Positions 19,962-29,715 are shown, counted from the first letter of the stretch. The stretch is 64,000 bases of DNA from Thermoactinomyces mirandus (GCF_013868055.1 NZ_JACEOL010000004.1:1-64000); one strand, 5' to 3'. The notes: generated from the letters alone by a model not told the origin. Numbers and translations: made by a program.

Positions 19962-20561
19962 GTGAAATGGAGTCAAAGGTTTTGCTGGATTCTGGCTTTG
20001 GCGGGAGTTTGCAGCACATTTGCCATTTCCCACGCAGAAGCTGCAAGCGGAAAAAAGGATGGGAATCACACCGTTGTTGTCCAGGCAGGGGACACGGTTT
20101 CAGAACTGGCTGAGAAATATGGGATTTCTGTCAATGAAATTGTCCGGTTAAATCAGCTGAAAGATCCGGATGTGATCTATACAGGGCAAAAACTGGTGAT
20201 CGGGAAAAATCCTGTTCAGTTATCCTCCGTGATGCCGGTGATGAAAAGAGGGCGCGAGCTTGGGGTATTTACGCTGACCGCATATACGGCCGGACCCGAA
20301 TCGACGGGCAAACAGCCGGGTGATGCCGGATATGGCATTACAGCCAGTGGAAACTCCGTTGTGGAGGGAGTGACCATTGCCGTTGACCCCGAAGTGATTC
20401 CGATCGGTTCCCGTGTGTATATTGAAGGAATTGGCTACCGGATCGCCCAGGACACAGGCGGTGCCATAAAGGGAAACCGCATTGACATTTATATGGAAGA
20501 TGTTGACGAAGCCCGGCAGTTTGGCGTAAAAAGAAATGTACGTGTAGAAATGGTGGAATAA
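19962..20561 (+). CDS. Secreted LysM-3D cell-wall protein (YocH-like)
   Basis: A 199-residue exported protein. A signal peptide of about 27 residues ends near SHAEA. A single LysM peptidoglycan-binding repeat follows (about residues 37-82; [18 protein letters not shown] and YTGQKLVIG). The C-terminal 3D domain carries TLTAYTAG, the [17 protein letters not shown] core and the IDIYMED aspartate motif. It is probably a muralytic enzyme of the lytic-transglycosylase-like 3D family, like Bacillus YocH. I chose the GTG at 19962 over the in-frame TTG at 19947, which forms part of the GGAG site. Confidence 0.88.
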   Translation: MKWSQRFCWILALAGVCSTFAISHAEAASGKKDGNHTVVVQAGDTVSELAEKYGISVNEIVRLNQLKDPDVIYTGQKLVIGKNPVQLSSVMPVMKRGRELGVFTLTAYTAGPESTGKQPGDAGYGITASGNSVVEGVTIAVDPEVIPIGSRVYIEGIGYRIAQDTGGAIKGNRIDIYMEDVDEARQFGVKRNVRVEMVE

Positions 20562-20747
20562 AACGGGATTCAGTTTAAAATAAAATTTCTGCAGTCAGTT
20601 TGCAGCCAGCAAAGATCCGGAACAAAAACAAGAAGTCGTTTCTTGCCCTGTCACAATAGTGAGATGAATTTGTCTGTTGATCAGACCAATCACATATTGC
20701 CTTTAGGGCTGCTTTCACAGACACGGTATAAAGAAAATTAGCCAAAA

Positions 20748-20783
20748 CCCCATTCCACGAAAGGATGGGGAATTCTGTTTTTT
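20748..20783 (+). terminator. Intrinsic terminator
   Basis: CCCCATTCC (20748-20756) pairs with GGATGGGG (20763-20770) with one bulged base, followed by a short spacer and TTTTTT. It lies about 190 nt after the LysM-3D gene; the bases between hold nothing I recognise. Confidence 0.65.
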
Positions 20784-20811
20784 AGACAATTACACCCGAA
20801 ACTAACTGCAA

Positions 20812-21120
20812 TGTTTAATAAATTTTTCCCAATCGCTTTCACTCATATAAAAGCCGTCCGATCTCTTTTCATATTTAACACCTTGCTTGTTGGTCCAGTT
20901 GTCTGGCTGCCTCCAACAGTTCGGTGGAAGGGTCCAATCCCGTTACTCTTGCTTTTTGTCTGGCCAGAGGGCGGCCAGATATCCTGTTCCTGTTCCGAGA
21001 TCAAGGATATTTTGCCCGGGGAGGCCGATATCGTAAGATCTGAGACGGTGAAACAATGTCTCGGGATAGCCGGCCGGTTGGACAGCTTGGCTCATATTTC
21101 GGTTGAAAGCAGAAATAACG
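20812..21120 (-). pseudogene. Decayed SAM-dependent methyltransferase fragment
   Basis: Read on the minus strand, one frame gives AFNRNMSQAVQPAGYPETLF and then the SAM-binding ILDLGTGTGYLA motif (about 21115-20980). The frame then changes near 20950-20980 to give ARVTGLDPSTELLEAARQL, and again near 20880 to give KRSDGFYMSESDWEKFI. No start codon or N-terminal part remains. This is the order of a class I methyltransferase broken by at least two frameshifts. The remaining 21121-21446 shows no gene. Confidence 0.7.
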
Positions 21121-21446
21121 ACAATAATCAGATAACCAATTCAGGACATGGTCTTTTTTAATATTGGCAATTAATTGAGCAGCTGACCCAATTATTTAAT
21201 AAAATGATTTGGGGTTTTTTCTTTAATTTTGTCTCTGACAATCATACATTCCTCCCGATGATGATAAAAAGTAATTCCTCACCTGCTTTTTTTCTCCTGT
21301 ATAGGCATATAAAACGGGGTTTCCACGATCGACTTCACTTGCCTGGGATCATGAAGAAAAAAAGGCACGATACAAAACGCAAGGATGAGACAATATTTCT
21401 CTTTTTTCAACCAGTTCGTTATCATTTGTCCAAAAATGAAGAATGT

Positions 21447-21968
21447 TTATTTGAACCATTCCTGCTCCAGAATACTCATTTGATAAAGAGACCAATAGCC
21501 GTTGCCACACTTTCGCGCGTCTCTCAGCAATCCTTCTTTTTTAAAACCGCATTTTTCATAGCATTTAATTGCTTGTTTGTTAAAATCGAATACACGAAGA
21601 TCGATCCGATGCAACTGGAGCTTGTTAAATCCAATTTCCAAAGCCTTTTTTACCATTTCCTGCCCGTATCCATTCCCGCGGCATGCAGGAGCAATAAATA
21701 CTCTTGCCAGAGAGGCACTTTGATTGAGCTGGTCAATGCGACTCAGTTCGATATGTCCGACTGTTTTGTTTCGATGATCGTCCATTGCCTTAAAGATAAG
21801 CGATTTTGGGAATTTGTCATTTGCCGAATTCAAATGGTTCAATACTTGGACTCGGTCTAATGGAAAGGTAAAAACGGGGCCTGCCCATTGCAATAACAAG
21901 TCAGGAGTATCGATCCAGCTGATTAATCTTTCGATGTCCTGCTCCGTAAATGGCAAAAGTTGTACCAA
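21447..21968 (-). CDS. GNAT acetyltransferase (RimJ/RimL-like)
   Basis: A 173-residue N-acetyltransferase of the RimJ/RimL type. The acetyl-CoA loop is SLARVFIAPACRGNGYGQEM (near residue 93), followed by LHRIDLRVFDFNKQAIKCYEKCGF and the GLLRDARK ending typical of the family. The substrate is unknown. The TTG at 21968 is 8 nt from AAGGAGG. The ATG at 21986 overlaps that ribosome site and is unlikely. It is divergent from the alkA-like gene. Confidence 0.85.
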   Translation of the reverse strand: MVQLLPFTEQDIERLISWIDTPDLLLQWAGPVFTFPLDRVQVLNHLNSANDKFPKSLIFKAMDDHRNKTVGHIELSRIDQLNQSASLARVFIAPACRGNGYGQEMVKKALEIGFNKLQLHRIDLRVFDFNKQAIKCYEKCGFKKEGLLRDARKCGNGYWSLYQMSILEQEWFK

Positions 21969-22246
21969 TCCCGGAACCTCCTTCATGAAATGTCAATTGG
22001 AATATTACCATATAACAATTATAGATGAGATCGCTGATGGCTGAATAATAAGATGGACCGGTTCCCAAAAAGGCAAGCGCATGCCAGTTGATGGGGCTAT
22101 CCGGAAGCAAATGCCGGAGCACATTGAACAGGCCCTGAAAATCCTGCCTTTCTGCTGTATGAAACGGAGATGGGATTTCTTCGTATTTGCCGGGGCTTTT
22201 TTTTGGAAACAGATCGGGTAAAATGGAGGGGAAAGGAGAAAAACAG

Positions 22247-23155
22247 ATGAAGTTTTCATTTCCGCTCTTCTATCCGTATTCTTTTTTTCATACGACCAAA
22301 CGTCTCCGCACTTTTGAAAAAAGCAGCTACCGATATGAAAATGGAATCTTCCGGCGCACCATTCGCGGGCAAAACGGGCCATTACTGTTGGAAATCAGTT
22401 GTGATAAAGAGGAATCTGCGCTGCAGGTAAAAATAAAAGGGGCTTATTGTGATGGAGAAAAAGAAGGGCTTCGCAAAAAAGTTGCCCACATGTTTTCCGC
22501 AGAAGTGGACTTGCGTCCTTTTTATGAGCAGTTGGGGAAAGATCCGGTTTTGTCTCCAATCATTGAGGAAAGAAAAGGGATGCATTTTGTTTTGGATGCC
22601 GATTTGCACGAATGCTTGCTGAAGACGATTATCGGGCAGCAACTCAATGTTTCTTTTGCGGCGACTTTGACAGACCGGTTGGTTGAACTGGCCGGAGACG
22701 TGGCGGAATTCGAAGGAGAACGCTGGACCGTTTTCCCGACTCCGGAACAGGTTGCCAGGCTGGAGTATGAGCAACTGCAGGCTTTGCAATTTAACCGGCG
22801 CAAAGCAGAATATATCATTGATATTGCACGGATGATCGTAAGCGGGGAATTGGATCTGGATGAACTTTACCATTATACGGATGAGGAAGTGATGGAACGT
22901 CTGTTGCCGATTCGGGGAATTGGCCGTTGGACCGTTGAATGTGTCATGTTATTTGGATTAGGGCGACCAAATCTGCTTCCGGCTCAGGATATCGGGTTGC
23001 GGAATGCAGTAAAACAGGTTTATGCGCTGGAGGAACGGCCGGACGAAAAGACTGTCCGCAGACTTGGACAGAGTTGGTCACCATATGCCAGTTATGTTAC
23101 TTTTTATTTATGGGATATGCTGGGCAACCAGAATAAATACGGAAAGTCCGATTAA
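22247..23155 (+). CDS. DNA-3-methyladenine glycosylase II (AlkA-like)
   Basis: A 302-residue base-excision repair glycosylase that removes alkylated purines from DNA. It has the helix-hairpin-helix LLPIRGIGRWTVECV followed by the catalytic aspartate in LPAQDIGLRNAV (about residue 250), as in AlkA, and a conserved LLKTIIGQQLNVSFA helix. The ATG at 22247 follows AAAGGAG; a longer frame from 22187 is rejected. A small membrane-protein gene follows closely and probably shares its transcript. Confidence 0.88.
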   Translation: MKFSFPLFYPYSFFHTTKRLRTFEKSSYRYENGIFRRTIRGQNGPLLLEISCDKEESALQVKIKGAYCDGEKEGLRKKVAHMFSAEVDLRPFYEQLGKDPVLSPIIEERKGMHFVLDADLHECLLKTIIGQQLNVSFAATLTDRLVELAGDVAEFEGERWTVFPTPEQVARLEYEQLQALQFNRRKAEYIIDIARMIVSGELDLDELYHYTDEEVMERLLPIRGIGRWTVECVMLFGLGRPNLLPAQDIGLRNAVKQVYALEERPDEKTVRRLGQSWSPYASYVTFYLWDMLGNQNKYGKSD

Positions 23156-23173
23156 AAAAAGGAGAAGGTATCA

Positions 23174-23329
23174 TTGGTAAAAAAGAGAACTCGTCAGAAA
23201 CAGAAACGTGTGGCTGAAGTGGGGCCCCATGGGGTTTTGGTCCGTGATCTCAAAGCGACAGCACTGTGGATGGGAACAGGACTGCTTGTTATTGCCTTGC
23301 TCGTGATCATTGAACGGACCCTGTTGTAA
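23174..23329 (+). CDS. 51-residue basic single-pass membrane protein
   Basis: A short gene: a TTG start 7 nt after AAAGGAGAAGG, a very basic N-terminus (KKRTRQKQKR), a short linker with VGPHGVLVRDLKATA, and one hydrophobic helix of about 20 residues ending IIERTLL. It lies 18 nt after the glycosylase stop and directly before a terminator, so it is probably the last gene of that transcript. Function unknown. Confidence 0.65.
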   Translation: MVKKRTRQKQKRVAEVGPHGVLVRDLKATALWMGTGLLVIALLVIIERTLL

Positions 23330-23339
23330 AAAGATAGAA

Positions 23340-23372
23340 AAAGCCGGGAACCTTGTTGTTCCCGGCTTTATA
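23340..23372. terminator. Bidirectional intrinsic terminator
   Basis: AAGCCGGGAAC (23341-23351) pairs with GTTCCCGGCTT (23358-23368). T-rich flanks occur on the plus strand and, after the A-rich 5' flank is read in reverse, on the minus strand. It serves the convergent glycosylase and mechanosensitive-channel genes. Confidence 0.88.
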
Positions 23373-24297
23373 TTTCTATTCCTTCTTTTTCCGGTCTGGC
23401 TTCCTGGCCACCTTCTGCATAATAAACCACACTGCGTGGATAAGCAATGTCAACATCATACTTGCGAAGGATCATAATGGCTTCTTTTCGCATGGCTCTC
23501 TCCAGAGCCCAAAACTGTTCAGGCACGCTTAATGCGGTAAGTGTAAATTTCACCCCGTTGTTGTCAATCATGGTAATTCCCATGACTTCCGGCTGTTCGA
23601 TCAGATAAGGGGCATATTTTTTGCCGATTTCAGAACAAACCTCTTCCAATGCAGAATTGACAATGGACAAGTCTGATTCATAAGGGACAGTCACGTCAAT
23701 AATGGCACGCATTTGGTCCCGGTTGTAGTTTGTAACCTGATTGATATTTCCGTTGGCGATATAATGCAAACGCTGGTTAAATTCCCGAACCTTCGTGATC
23801 CGCAAACCAACTTCTTCAACCGTTCCCCGGATTTGGTTGTTGATTTCCACATAGTCGCCAACTTCCAGTTGTCCCTCAAATATGATGAAAAAGCCGCTGA
23901 TAATATCGCGCACCAGATTTTGGGCGCCGAATCCTATCGCCAGACCCAAAATCCCGGCCCCTGCCAGGACCGGCAGCGGATCAAAGCCAAGATTAATCAG
24001 AACAGTGAGTATAGATATGAAATAGATTGAGTAACGGGCAATGGATTTGATCAGTTTGCGAAGTGTTTGTGCTTTTTTGGAATCAATCCGGCTGATATCA
24101 AAAATTTTATCGACAATGCGATCTATAAATCTTAGAGCGAGAATAGTCAGCGCAACGATCAGTGCAATTTGTACAGCCGGCAAAACAAGATAGGTGATGG
24201 GGTCATCAATAAATTTTGCCAGCAATGTTTTCACCTCGACGGCGGCTACTCCCGCTTCTGTAAGTTTTGAGTTTACCAGTTGAGCAGTTTCATTCAT
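23368..24297 (-). CDS. Small-conductance mechanosensitive channel (MscS family)
   Basis: A 309-residue membrane protein with three hydrophobic segments. The third is the pore helix with LAGAGILGLAIGFGAQNLV (about residues 111-130), followed by the beta domain ISGFFIIFEGQLEVGDYVEI and a cytoplasmic alpha/beta domain. Such channels release solutes on hypo-osmotic shock. The ATG at 24297 follows AAGGAGAGG. Length fits the short MscS class. Confidence 0.93.
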   Translation of the reverse strand: MNETAQLVNSKLTEAGVAAVEVKTLLAKFIDDPITYLVLPAVQIALIVALTILALRFIDRIVDKIFDISRIDSKKAQTLRKLIKSIARYSIYFISILTVLINLGFDPLPVLAGAGILGLAIGFGAQNLVRDIISGFFIIFEGQLEVGDYVEINNQIRGTVEEVGLRITKVREFNQRLHYIANGNINQVTNYNRDQMRAIIDVTVPYESDLSIVNSALEEVCSEIGKKYAPYLIEQPEVMGITMIDNNGVKFTLTALSVPEQFWALERAMRKEAIMILRKYDVDIAYPRSVVYYAEGGQEARPEKEGIEI

Positions 24298-24333
24298 CCA
24301 AAAAACCTCTCCTTATGGCCAGCATCCCGAATA

Positions 24334-25311
24334 TCATGAAAGCAATTGTTCCACTCTTTTTTCCAACTGTTCTCTGCTTATCCATCCAACATAAGAGTAA
24401 AAGATGTTATATTCGTGGTCAAGTAACACAATTGCCACAAAGGGAAAATGCTTTTTATAATGATAACGTACGTCTAACCAGCGAACTTCATAACCATAAG
24501 GACGATGATGCACTTTGGGGTATCCATAGGAAGTAAATGTCAGGAATGCACGGATGGAGTCCGCTTTTTTCGACTGTTTTACAGCGGGATGAAGCAAATC
24601 TCCGGTCGGGATATTCCCTGTCCAGTAAATCTGATGTTGGCGAAATTCACCGATTTTTACGGTTTCCGGTGTTTCAATAATCAGGTTCCACACATTCCAA
24701 TGAACTGTCGGCGTAACTGTATATCTGCCAGTTAATCCGAACATTTCCCTGGCTGTTTTCAGCAGCCTGTTTCTCTGCCAGGTGCGTAGTGCGATATAGG
24801 CCGCGATGATGAGGTAGATGATAAGAAAAATCTTTCCTGCATATTCCGGCCAGAGCCACCAGTAAAGAAAACCGACAAGATGGATCGAGAAGATAAACGG
24901 GTCAAAGATACTGAGAATATTGAATGCAATCCAGCGCCGGGAAATTGGCCGCAGGGCCTGTGTACCATATACATTAAACAAATCGATGAAAATATGGATG
25001 AAGACGGCCAGAAGGGTCCATAACCATGTGTGAAGCAAATCGGCCCCCGGAAAAACCAGGGAAAGAATCAAGGTGATCAGGGTGGGCCAGATCAAAATCA
25101 TTGGCAACGAGTGACTGAATCCACGGTGGTGCCGGATATACTCAGAATTTCCTTTTAAGCGGAAAAGTGTATCGGTATCAGGAATTTCCGAACCAATCAC
25201 GGTAGCCAGCAGAACCGCTTGCATTGTTTCAGGGTGTGCTGTAACTGCCGGGTCTAATTGGGATAAGCCAAAAAGACCGATCCCCATCACAAAATGGGTT
25301 CCCGAATCCAT
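24334..25311 (-). CDS. YfhP-like membrane-bound metal-dependent hydrolase
   Basis: A 325-residue protein of the YdjM/YfhP family. The N-terminal half holds several membrane helices with conserved metal-ligand candidates: GTHFVMG near residue 4, GSEIPDTDTLFR near 42, HHRGFSHSL near 61 and HIFIDLFNVYGTQ near 106. The soluble C-terminal half is rich in aromatic residues. In Bacillus subtilis yfhP is divergent from mutY, and the same arrangement is seen here. The ATG follows GGGAGGG. The biochemical role is unproven. Confidence 0.85.
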   Translation of the reverse strand: MDSGTHFVMGIGLFGLSQLDPAVTAHPETMQAVLLATVIGSEIPDTDTLFRLKGNSEYIRHHRGFSHSLPMILIWPTLITLILSLVFPGADLLHTWLWTLLAVFIHIFIDLFNVYGTQALRPISRRWIAFNILSIFDPFIFSIHLVGFLYWWLWPEYAGKIFLIIYLIIAAYIALRTWQRNRLLKTAREMFGLTGRYTVTPTVHWNVWNLIIETPETVKIGEFRQHQIYWTGNIPTGDLLHPAVKQSKKADSIRAFLTFTSYGYPKVHHRPYGYEVRWLDVRYHYKKHFPFVAIVLLDHEYNIFYSYVGWISREQLEKRVEQLLS

Positions 25312-25601
25312 AAGTAAGTTCCCTCCCAGGAGATATATCTAATATATTTTAACAAATTTGTATGAAATCGATATTAAAGTAAATAAAATACATTATTTTT
25401 TATATAAATAAATGCGCTTGAGATAAACACTCCTACATATCAAAGGGTTTGTCAATAATTAATTTAAGGGAATGTTAAAAAACAATTATACCAACATGAG
25501 GTGGCTCGTGTATGATGGTAATAGTAGGCTATCTTTATTGCATTCATTTTATTTTAATACCGTATTAATGAATTGATATTTAACAAAAAGGAGGACGCTG
25601 A

Positions 25602-26693
25602 TTGCCAAAAAGCAATACCAATGAAATGCCCCGGCTTCTGAAACAGGATCAAGCGCAAACGATTCAGAGAGAGCTGTTGGCATGGTACAACAAAAATAAA
25701 AGAAATTTACCTTGGCGCCAAAATAAAGATCCTTATAAAATCTGGGTTTCTGAAATTATGCTGCAACAAACCCGTGTTGATTCAGTGATTCCTTATTTTC
25801 AGCGCTTTATTGAACGGTTTCCGAGCATTGAGGATTTGGCGAATGCCCCAGAGGAACAGGTTATCAAAGCTTGGGAAGGGTTAGGGTACTATTCCCGGGC
25901 CAAAAATTTGCACGCCGCAGCTAAAGAGATTGTTTTTAACGGTGATGGAAAAATCCCTTCTGACCGGAAATCGATTTTAAAGTTAAAAGGGATTGGATCC
26001 TATACTGCCGGTGCCATTTTAAGCATTGCCTACGGCAAGAAAGTGCCTGCTGTCGACGGCAACGTCATGCGTGTTTTTTCAAGGCTGTTCGCTCTGGCGG
26101 ACGATATCCATTCAAGTTCGACCCGTAAAAAAATGGAGTCCATTGCAGAGCAACTGATTCCGGAAGAGAACCCCGGCGATTTTAACCAGGCATTAATGGA
26201 ATTGGGGGCACTGATTTGTACACCAGCTTCACCGACATGTTTATTTTGTCCAGTTCGTTCGGTATGTGATGCATACGAACAGGGGATCGAGGAGCAGTTG
26301 CCGAGGAAAAAAAAGGCAAAGCCGCCGGTTCAGCAGGATGTGGTAATCGGGTTTTTTCGTTACAGGGAACAGTTTATTGGTGAGAAAAGGCCTGATCAGG
26401 GATTGTTGGCCGGACTGTGGGGATTTCCTACTTTTGAATTGTCTCCGGGTGAAGATCCATTACAAAAGATAAAAAATTTCTGTGACCAAAAACAGATACC
26501 TGGTTCGAAGTATATAATAAAAGGAAAGTTTAAACATGTTTTCAGCCATCGTCACTGGAAGGTGGATGTTGTACAGGTAGATGTAAAACATCCGTCATTC
26601 TCACTTCCCGCAACCTGGGAGTGGATGGGGATCGGGCAGAAAGAAGAGAAAACCTGGGCAAATGTATATCAAAAAGTATTTAAATTGGAATAA
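25602..26693 (+). CDS. mutY: A/G-specific adenine DNA glycosylase MutY
   Basis: A 363-residue glycosylase that removes adenine mispaired with 8-oxoguanine. It has LPWRQNKDPYKIWVSEIMLQ near the N-terminus, the helix-hairpin-helix LKLKGIGSYTAGAI, catalytic Asp in VPAVDGNVMR and a complete iron-sulphur set (C-x6-C-x2-C-x5-C) in CTPASPTCLFCPVRSVC. A C-terminal NUDIX-like 8-oxoG recognition domain follows. The TTG start at 25602 lies 8 nt after AAAGGAGG. It is divergent from the YfhP-like gene. Confidence 0.95.
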   Translation: MPKSNTNEMPRLLKQDQAQTIQRELLAWYNKNKRNLPWRQNKDPYKIWVSEIMLQQTRVDSVIPYFQRFIERFPSIEDLANAPEEQVIKAWEGLGYYSRAKNLHAAAKEIVFNGDGKIPSDRKSILKLKGIGSYTAGAILSIAYGKKVPAVDGNVMRVFSRLFALADDIHSSSTRKKMESIAEQLIPEENPGDFNQALMELGALICTPASPTCLFCPVRSVCDAYEQGIEEQLPRKKKAKPPVQQDVVIGFFRYREQFIGEKRPDQGLLAGLWGFPTFELSPGEDPLQKIKNFCDQKQIPGSKYIIKGKFKHVFSHRHWKVDVVQVDVKHPSFSLPATWEWMGIGQKEEKTWANVYQKVFKLE

Positions 26694-26737
26694 TTTGGAT
26701 GATTTGTTGACTGCTATGCAAGGGGGAGAGAGTGCTT

Positions 26738-28135
26738 GTGAAGGAAAACAGGAAAAACCAAGGAGGGCTGACGCCTGAAACGTCCGAAATGGAGACAGAA
26801 CCGGAACAAGAAACAGAGCCGAAAGTTCAGGCCGAACCGGAAAAAGAGATCATCCGCGAAGAAGAGGCCTTGCCAGAAGAAGAGGCCTTGCCAAAGGAGT
26901 TTCGGGCGGAAAAACCGACAGAAAAGCCGGAGCAGGTACAGGTTGAAGCCGTATCTCCTTTAGAGATAAAAGAAGCCCAACCATCGGAAAAAGAGCATCC
27001 GCAAAATGAGAACAGGACGGAAGCTGTGGCTCCAAGTCGGCCCAAGGAAACGGGCATTTTGGAATCGATCCGGAATGAAATCAGAAATACACCCCGTCCA
27101 AAAAAGATTTTGGTAAGCATTATTGTGATCACTATGGCCATTGTAAGCATTCTGGGATTTGGTGTTTACGGAATTGAGGGGTCTGGCAAGGAAGTCTCCG
27201 CGGTTTCGAACGTGAAAAAGGAAAAGCCGAAACCGGCCAAGCTGGTACTTGTCCTGGAAGACAAGAAGTTTGAACTGGATTTGTTGAAACTGGGGTATGA
27301 TGGCAAGGATCCCAAAAGCGCGGATATGAATCAGATCACCGCCTGGCTGGACAAAGTGCGGGATGAAGTAAGGGTCAAACCCAAAAACGCTCATTTCAAG
27401 AACGATTACTGGAATAATCCGATTATCCGTGGCAAGTACGGACAGGACATGAATACGGAAGAGATGAAAAAGTGGTTAAAAAACTGGCATGCCTACATTA
27501 ATAAGCCATATAACATTCCTATGGTTGAAGTGAAACCGGAAGTAACCAGCAAAGACCTGCGCAATGTGCACCTGAAATTGATTGGCAGCTATACGACCTT
27601 GTTCAATCCTGGCAATGTAAATCGGACAACCAATATTCGTCTTGCTGCCAAGAAAATCCACAATCTGGTCATGTTGCCCGGCGATAAATTTTCTTTTAAC
27701 AAAGTGGTGGGAGAGCGGACAGCAGCAAGGGGTTACAAAACAGCGCATGTGATTGTCGAAGGGGAATATACAGAGGGAATCGGCGGTGGTATTTGCCAGT
27801 TATCTTCTACCTTGTACAACAGTACAGACCGTGCCGGTTTGAAAATGTTGCGTGTTGTTCACCACAGCGCCAATGTCGATTATGTTCCGAAAGGCAGGGA
27901 TGCTACCGTATCGTGGGGTGGGCCGGATTTCCGTTTTCAGAACAATTTGGACGCTCCCATTCTGATTCGTGTGTTTGTCAATGGTGGAAAACTGACGGTG
28001 AATGTTTATACGGTACCTGGTGCCAAAGTGAAAAAACGGAATGTGAAACCGGCACCTGAATCATTTAAAGAAGTCCCTGTGGATGAGGAAGGCAAAAACG
28101 AATTGTCTTCAAAACAGACATCATCGCATCCTTAA
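26738..28135 (+). CDS. VanW-family cell-surface protein
   Basis: A 465-residue protein with a Glu/Pro-rich cytoplasmic N-terminus that includes a short tandem repeat (EEALPE), one membrane helix at about residues 122-142, a putative peptidoglycan-binding region, and a C-terminal VanW domain (GERTAARGYKTAHVIVEG, GIGGGICQLSSTLYN, VDYVPKGRDATVSWGG). VanW proteins accompany some vancomycin-resistance operons, but chromosomal copies like this are common in Bacillota and their role is unclear. The GTG at 26738 is 9 nt from GGGGGAG; another GTG at 26732 is too close. Confidence 0.87.
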   Translation: MKENRKNQGGLTPETSEMETEPEQETEPKVQAEPEKEIIREEEALPEEEALPKEFRAEKPTEKPEQVQVEAVSPLEIKEAQPSEKEHPQNENRTEAVAPSRPKETGILESIRNEIRNTPRPKKILVSIIVITMAIVSILGFGVYGIEGSGKEVSAVSNVKKEKPKPAKLVLVLEDKKFELDLLKLGYDGKDPKSADMNQITAWLDKVRDEVRVKPKNAHFKNDYWNNPIIRGKYGQDMNTEEMKKWLKNWHAYINKPYNIPMVEVKPEVTSKDLRNVHLKLIGSYTTLFNPGNVNRTTNIRLAAKKIHNLVMLPGDKFSFNKVVGERTAARGYKTAHVIVEGEYTEGIGGGICQLSSTLYNSTDRAGLKMLRVVHHSANVDYVPKGRDATVSWGGPDFRFQNNLDAPILIRVFVNGGKLTVNVYTVPGAKVKKRNVKPAPESFKEVPVDEEGKNELSSKQTSSHP

Positions 28136-28143
28136 AAATGAAA

Positions 28144-28190
28144 AAATAACCTTAGATTAAAGCAAATTTGGTCTAAGGTTATTTTTATAA
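28144..28190 (+). terminator. Intrinsic terminator after the VanW gene
   Basis: A perfect 13-bp stem pairs 28144-28156 with 28172-28184 and ends in a T-tract. The rest of 28191-28480 is A/T-rich and shows nothing further. Confidence 0.9.
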
Positions 28191-28496
28191 AAGAATTTTT
28201 TCATTTAATAATTAAGCATTTTAATAAAAAAACAGAAATAACTTTATGTACATACAAATGGATCGCTCTTTTCACTGTTTTGCCTTCATTTTCGCATCCG
28301 GAATGCTTCCTGATTTTGTCATCAAGACCGCAATTTACCAATTGTACTGATTATTTATTCCCGATTATATAAAGTTCTGCCCGGGTTGGGCATATAAAAG
28401 CTGAAAAAGAAATGGTTGTCTCAAGCTGAATTGGGATAGAATAAAAACAAGGAAAATTTTGGTCGTCTGCATGATGGCCTGATGGGGGATGAGTGC

Positions 28497-29180
28497 ATGG
28501 AAAATTTATCTGCGGGAATCCGTAAACAATGGTTTTTATGGGTATTTCGTGGATCTGCATGTCTTTATTTTACGACCGTGATTTTCCTGTTGTTCGTTCT
28601 CTTTCAATTGGCTGACGGATCATGGTTGATGCGCTTTGAATTCTTTCGTGCAAATGAAATTCTGGTCATGATTTCGTGGCTTTTTATTTTATCTGCCATC
28701 CTGTCCATAGTCGCCGTTTTTACCATTTTGTTATTTGCACTGAATCGCCATTTTCGGGTCATTCTCCAATGGGCGTGGTTTATCCATCTGATTGGCAGTG
28801 TAGCCTTATTGATTCATGTGCTGGTTCAGATGCTGGTTTATCCTCCCTTGATGGAAGTTGCCTGGGAGACAACCGATCCTTCCATATTCAACTATCTGGA
28901 CAGCTGGGAAAAGCTGCTCATTCCAATCGTAAGTGTGTTTGTTCCTTCCTGCTGGGCTATCAGCGGACTGATCTATACAGCGATCATGTTTCGTACCCGT
29001 AATTTTTCCCATCATTTCAATTGGTGGTCACTGGCAGTTTGGGGAATGGTATTGACAGGAGCAGTTATTTTTCGCTGGGTGGGGTCTGTCGCCACATTTT
29101 GGCAGGGGGCAGCTATTTTGCTCTTTATTCCATGGGTATGGTTTGTGGCTGAGGACCTGAAACCCCGGTTAAAAAATTGA
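28497..29180 (+). CDS. Multi-pass membrane protein of unknown function
   Basis: A 227-residue hydrophobic protein with about six membrane segments and few charged residues; I recognise no family. The ATG at 28497 follows GGGGGAT with 7-nt spacing; an in-frame ATG at 28482 lies upstream of that site. It is about 90 nt upstream of an acetyltransferase gene on the same strand. Confidence 0.7.
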   Translation: MENLSAGIRKQWFLWVFRGSACLYFTTVIFLLFVLFQLADGSWLMRFEFFRANEILVMISWLFILSAILSIVAVFTILLFALNRHFRVILQWAWFIHLIGSVALLIHVLVQMLVYPPLMEVAWETTDPSIFNYLDSWEKLLIPIVSVFVPSCWAISGLIYTAIMFRTRNFSHHFNWWSLAVWGMVLTGAVIFRWVGSVATFWQGAAILLFIPWVWFVAEDLKPRLKN

Positions 29181-29271
29181 AGGGGATAAAAGAACAATTG
29201 AAAAGAAATTAGTTCTTGAGGTAAAATAAATAAGCCGAGATTTAGGGATCCAAAGCGGAGGAGAAAAGAAA

Positions 29272-29715
29272 ATGCGTCTACGTTCTTTTCGATTATCAGA
29301 TGTACATGAGGTATCGAAAATCTGGCAGATGACTGCTTCACACGAGTCGGAAAAAGAAACGTTGCAAGTTCTTTCAGAGCAATTGGGTTATGATCGTGAT
29401 TTGGTAATTGTGGCAGAACAAAATGACCGGGTAATCGGTGCAATTGTTGGCACAATCGACCGACAGACAGGTTTCTTCTATTGCCTGGCCGTTCATCCGG
29501 ACTACCAGCAGAAGAAAGTGGGTACCATGTTGGTTAAAGAATTGGAACAACGTTTCTGGAAAAAAGGAGTAAAAAGGATTTGGATCACAGTGGATGAGGG
29601 AACATTGAAATTGCTCCCCTTTTACCAACATCTCGGTTATAGCAACTGTTGCTCAACTCGTTTGGAGAAAGATTTGCTGTCAGCTGCTTCTTTTCAGCAT
29701 CAAATTGGTTCTTAA
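29272..29715 (+). CDS. GNAT-family N-acetyltransferase
   Basis: A 147-residue acetyltransferase. It starts MRLRSFRLSDVHEVSKIW, has FYCLAVHPDYQQKKVGTMLV as the acetyl-CoA binding segment (about residue 63) and ends with FYQHLGYSNC. The substrate is not predictable. The ATG follows GCGGAGGAG and a terminator follows the gene. Confidence 0.85.
   Translation: MRLRSFRLSDVHEVSKIWQMTASHESEKETLQVLSEQLGYDRDLVIVAEQNDRVIGAIVGTIDRQTGFFYCLAVHPDYQQKKVGTMLVKELEQRFWKKGVKRIWITVDEGTLKLLPFYQHLGYSNCCSTRLEKDLLSAASFQHQIGS

Noticed and set aside
21204-21860. A 218-codon plus-strand frame
   Set aside because: It lies largely antisense to the acetyltransferase gene, has odd composition and no ribosome site.
26860-26900. 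Short EEALPE repeat in the VanW gene as a mobile or phase-variable repeat
   Set aside because: Only two copies, in frame within a Glu/Pro-rich low-complexity region; no sign of variation.
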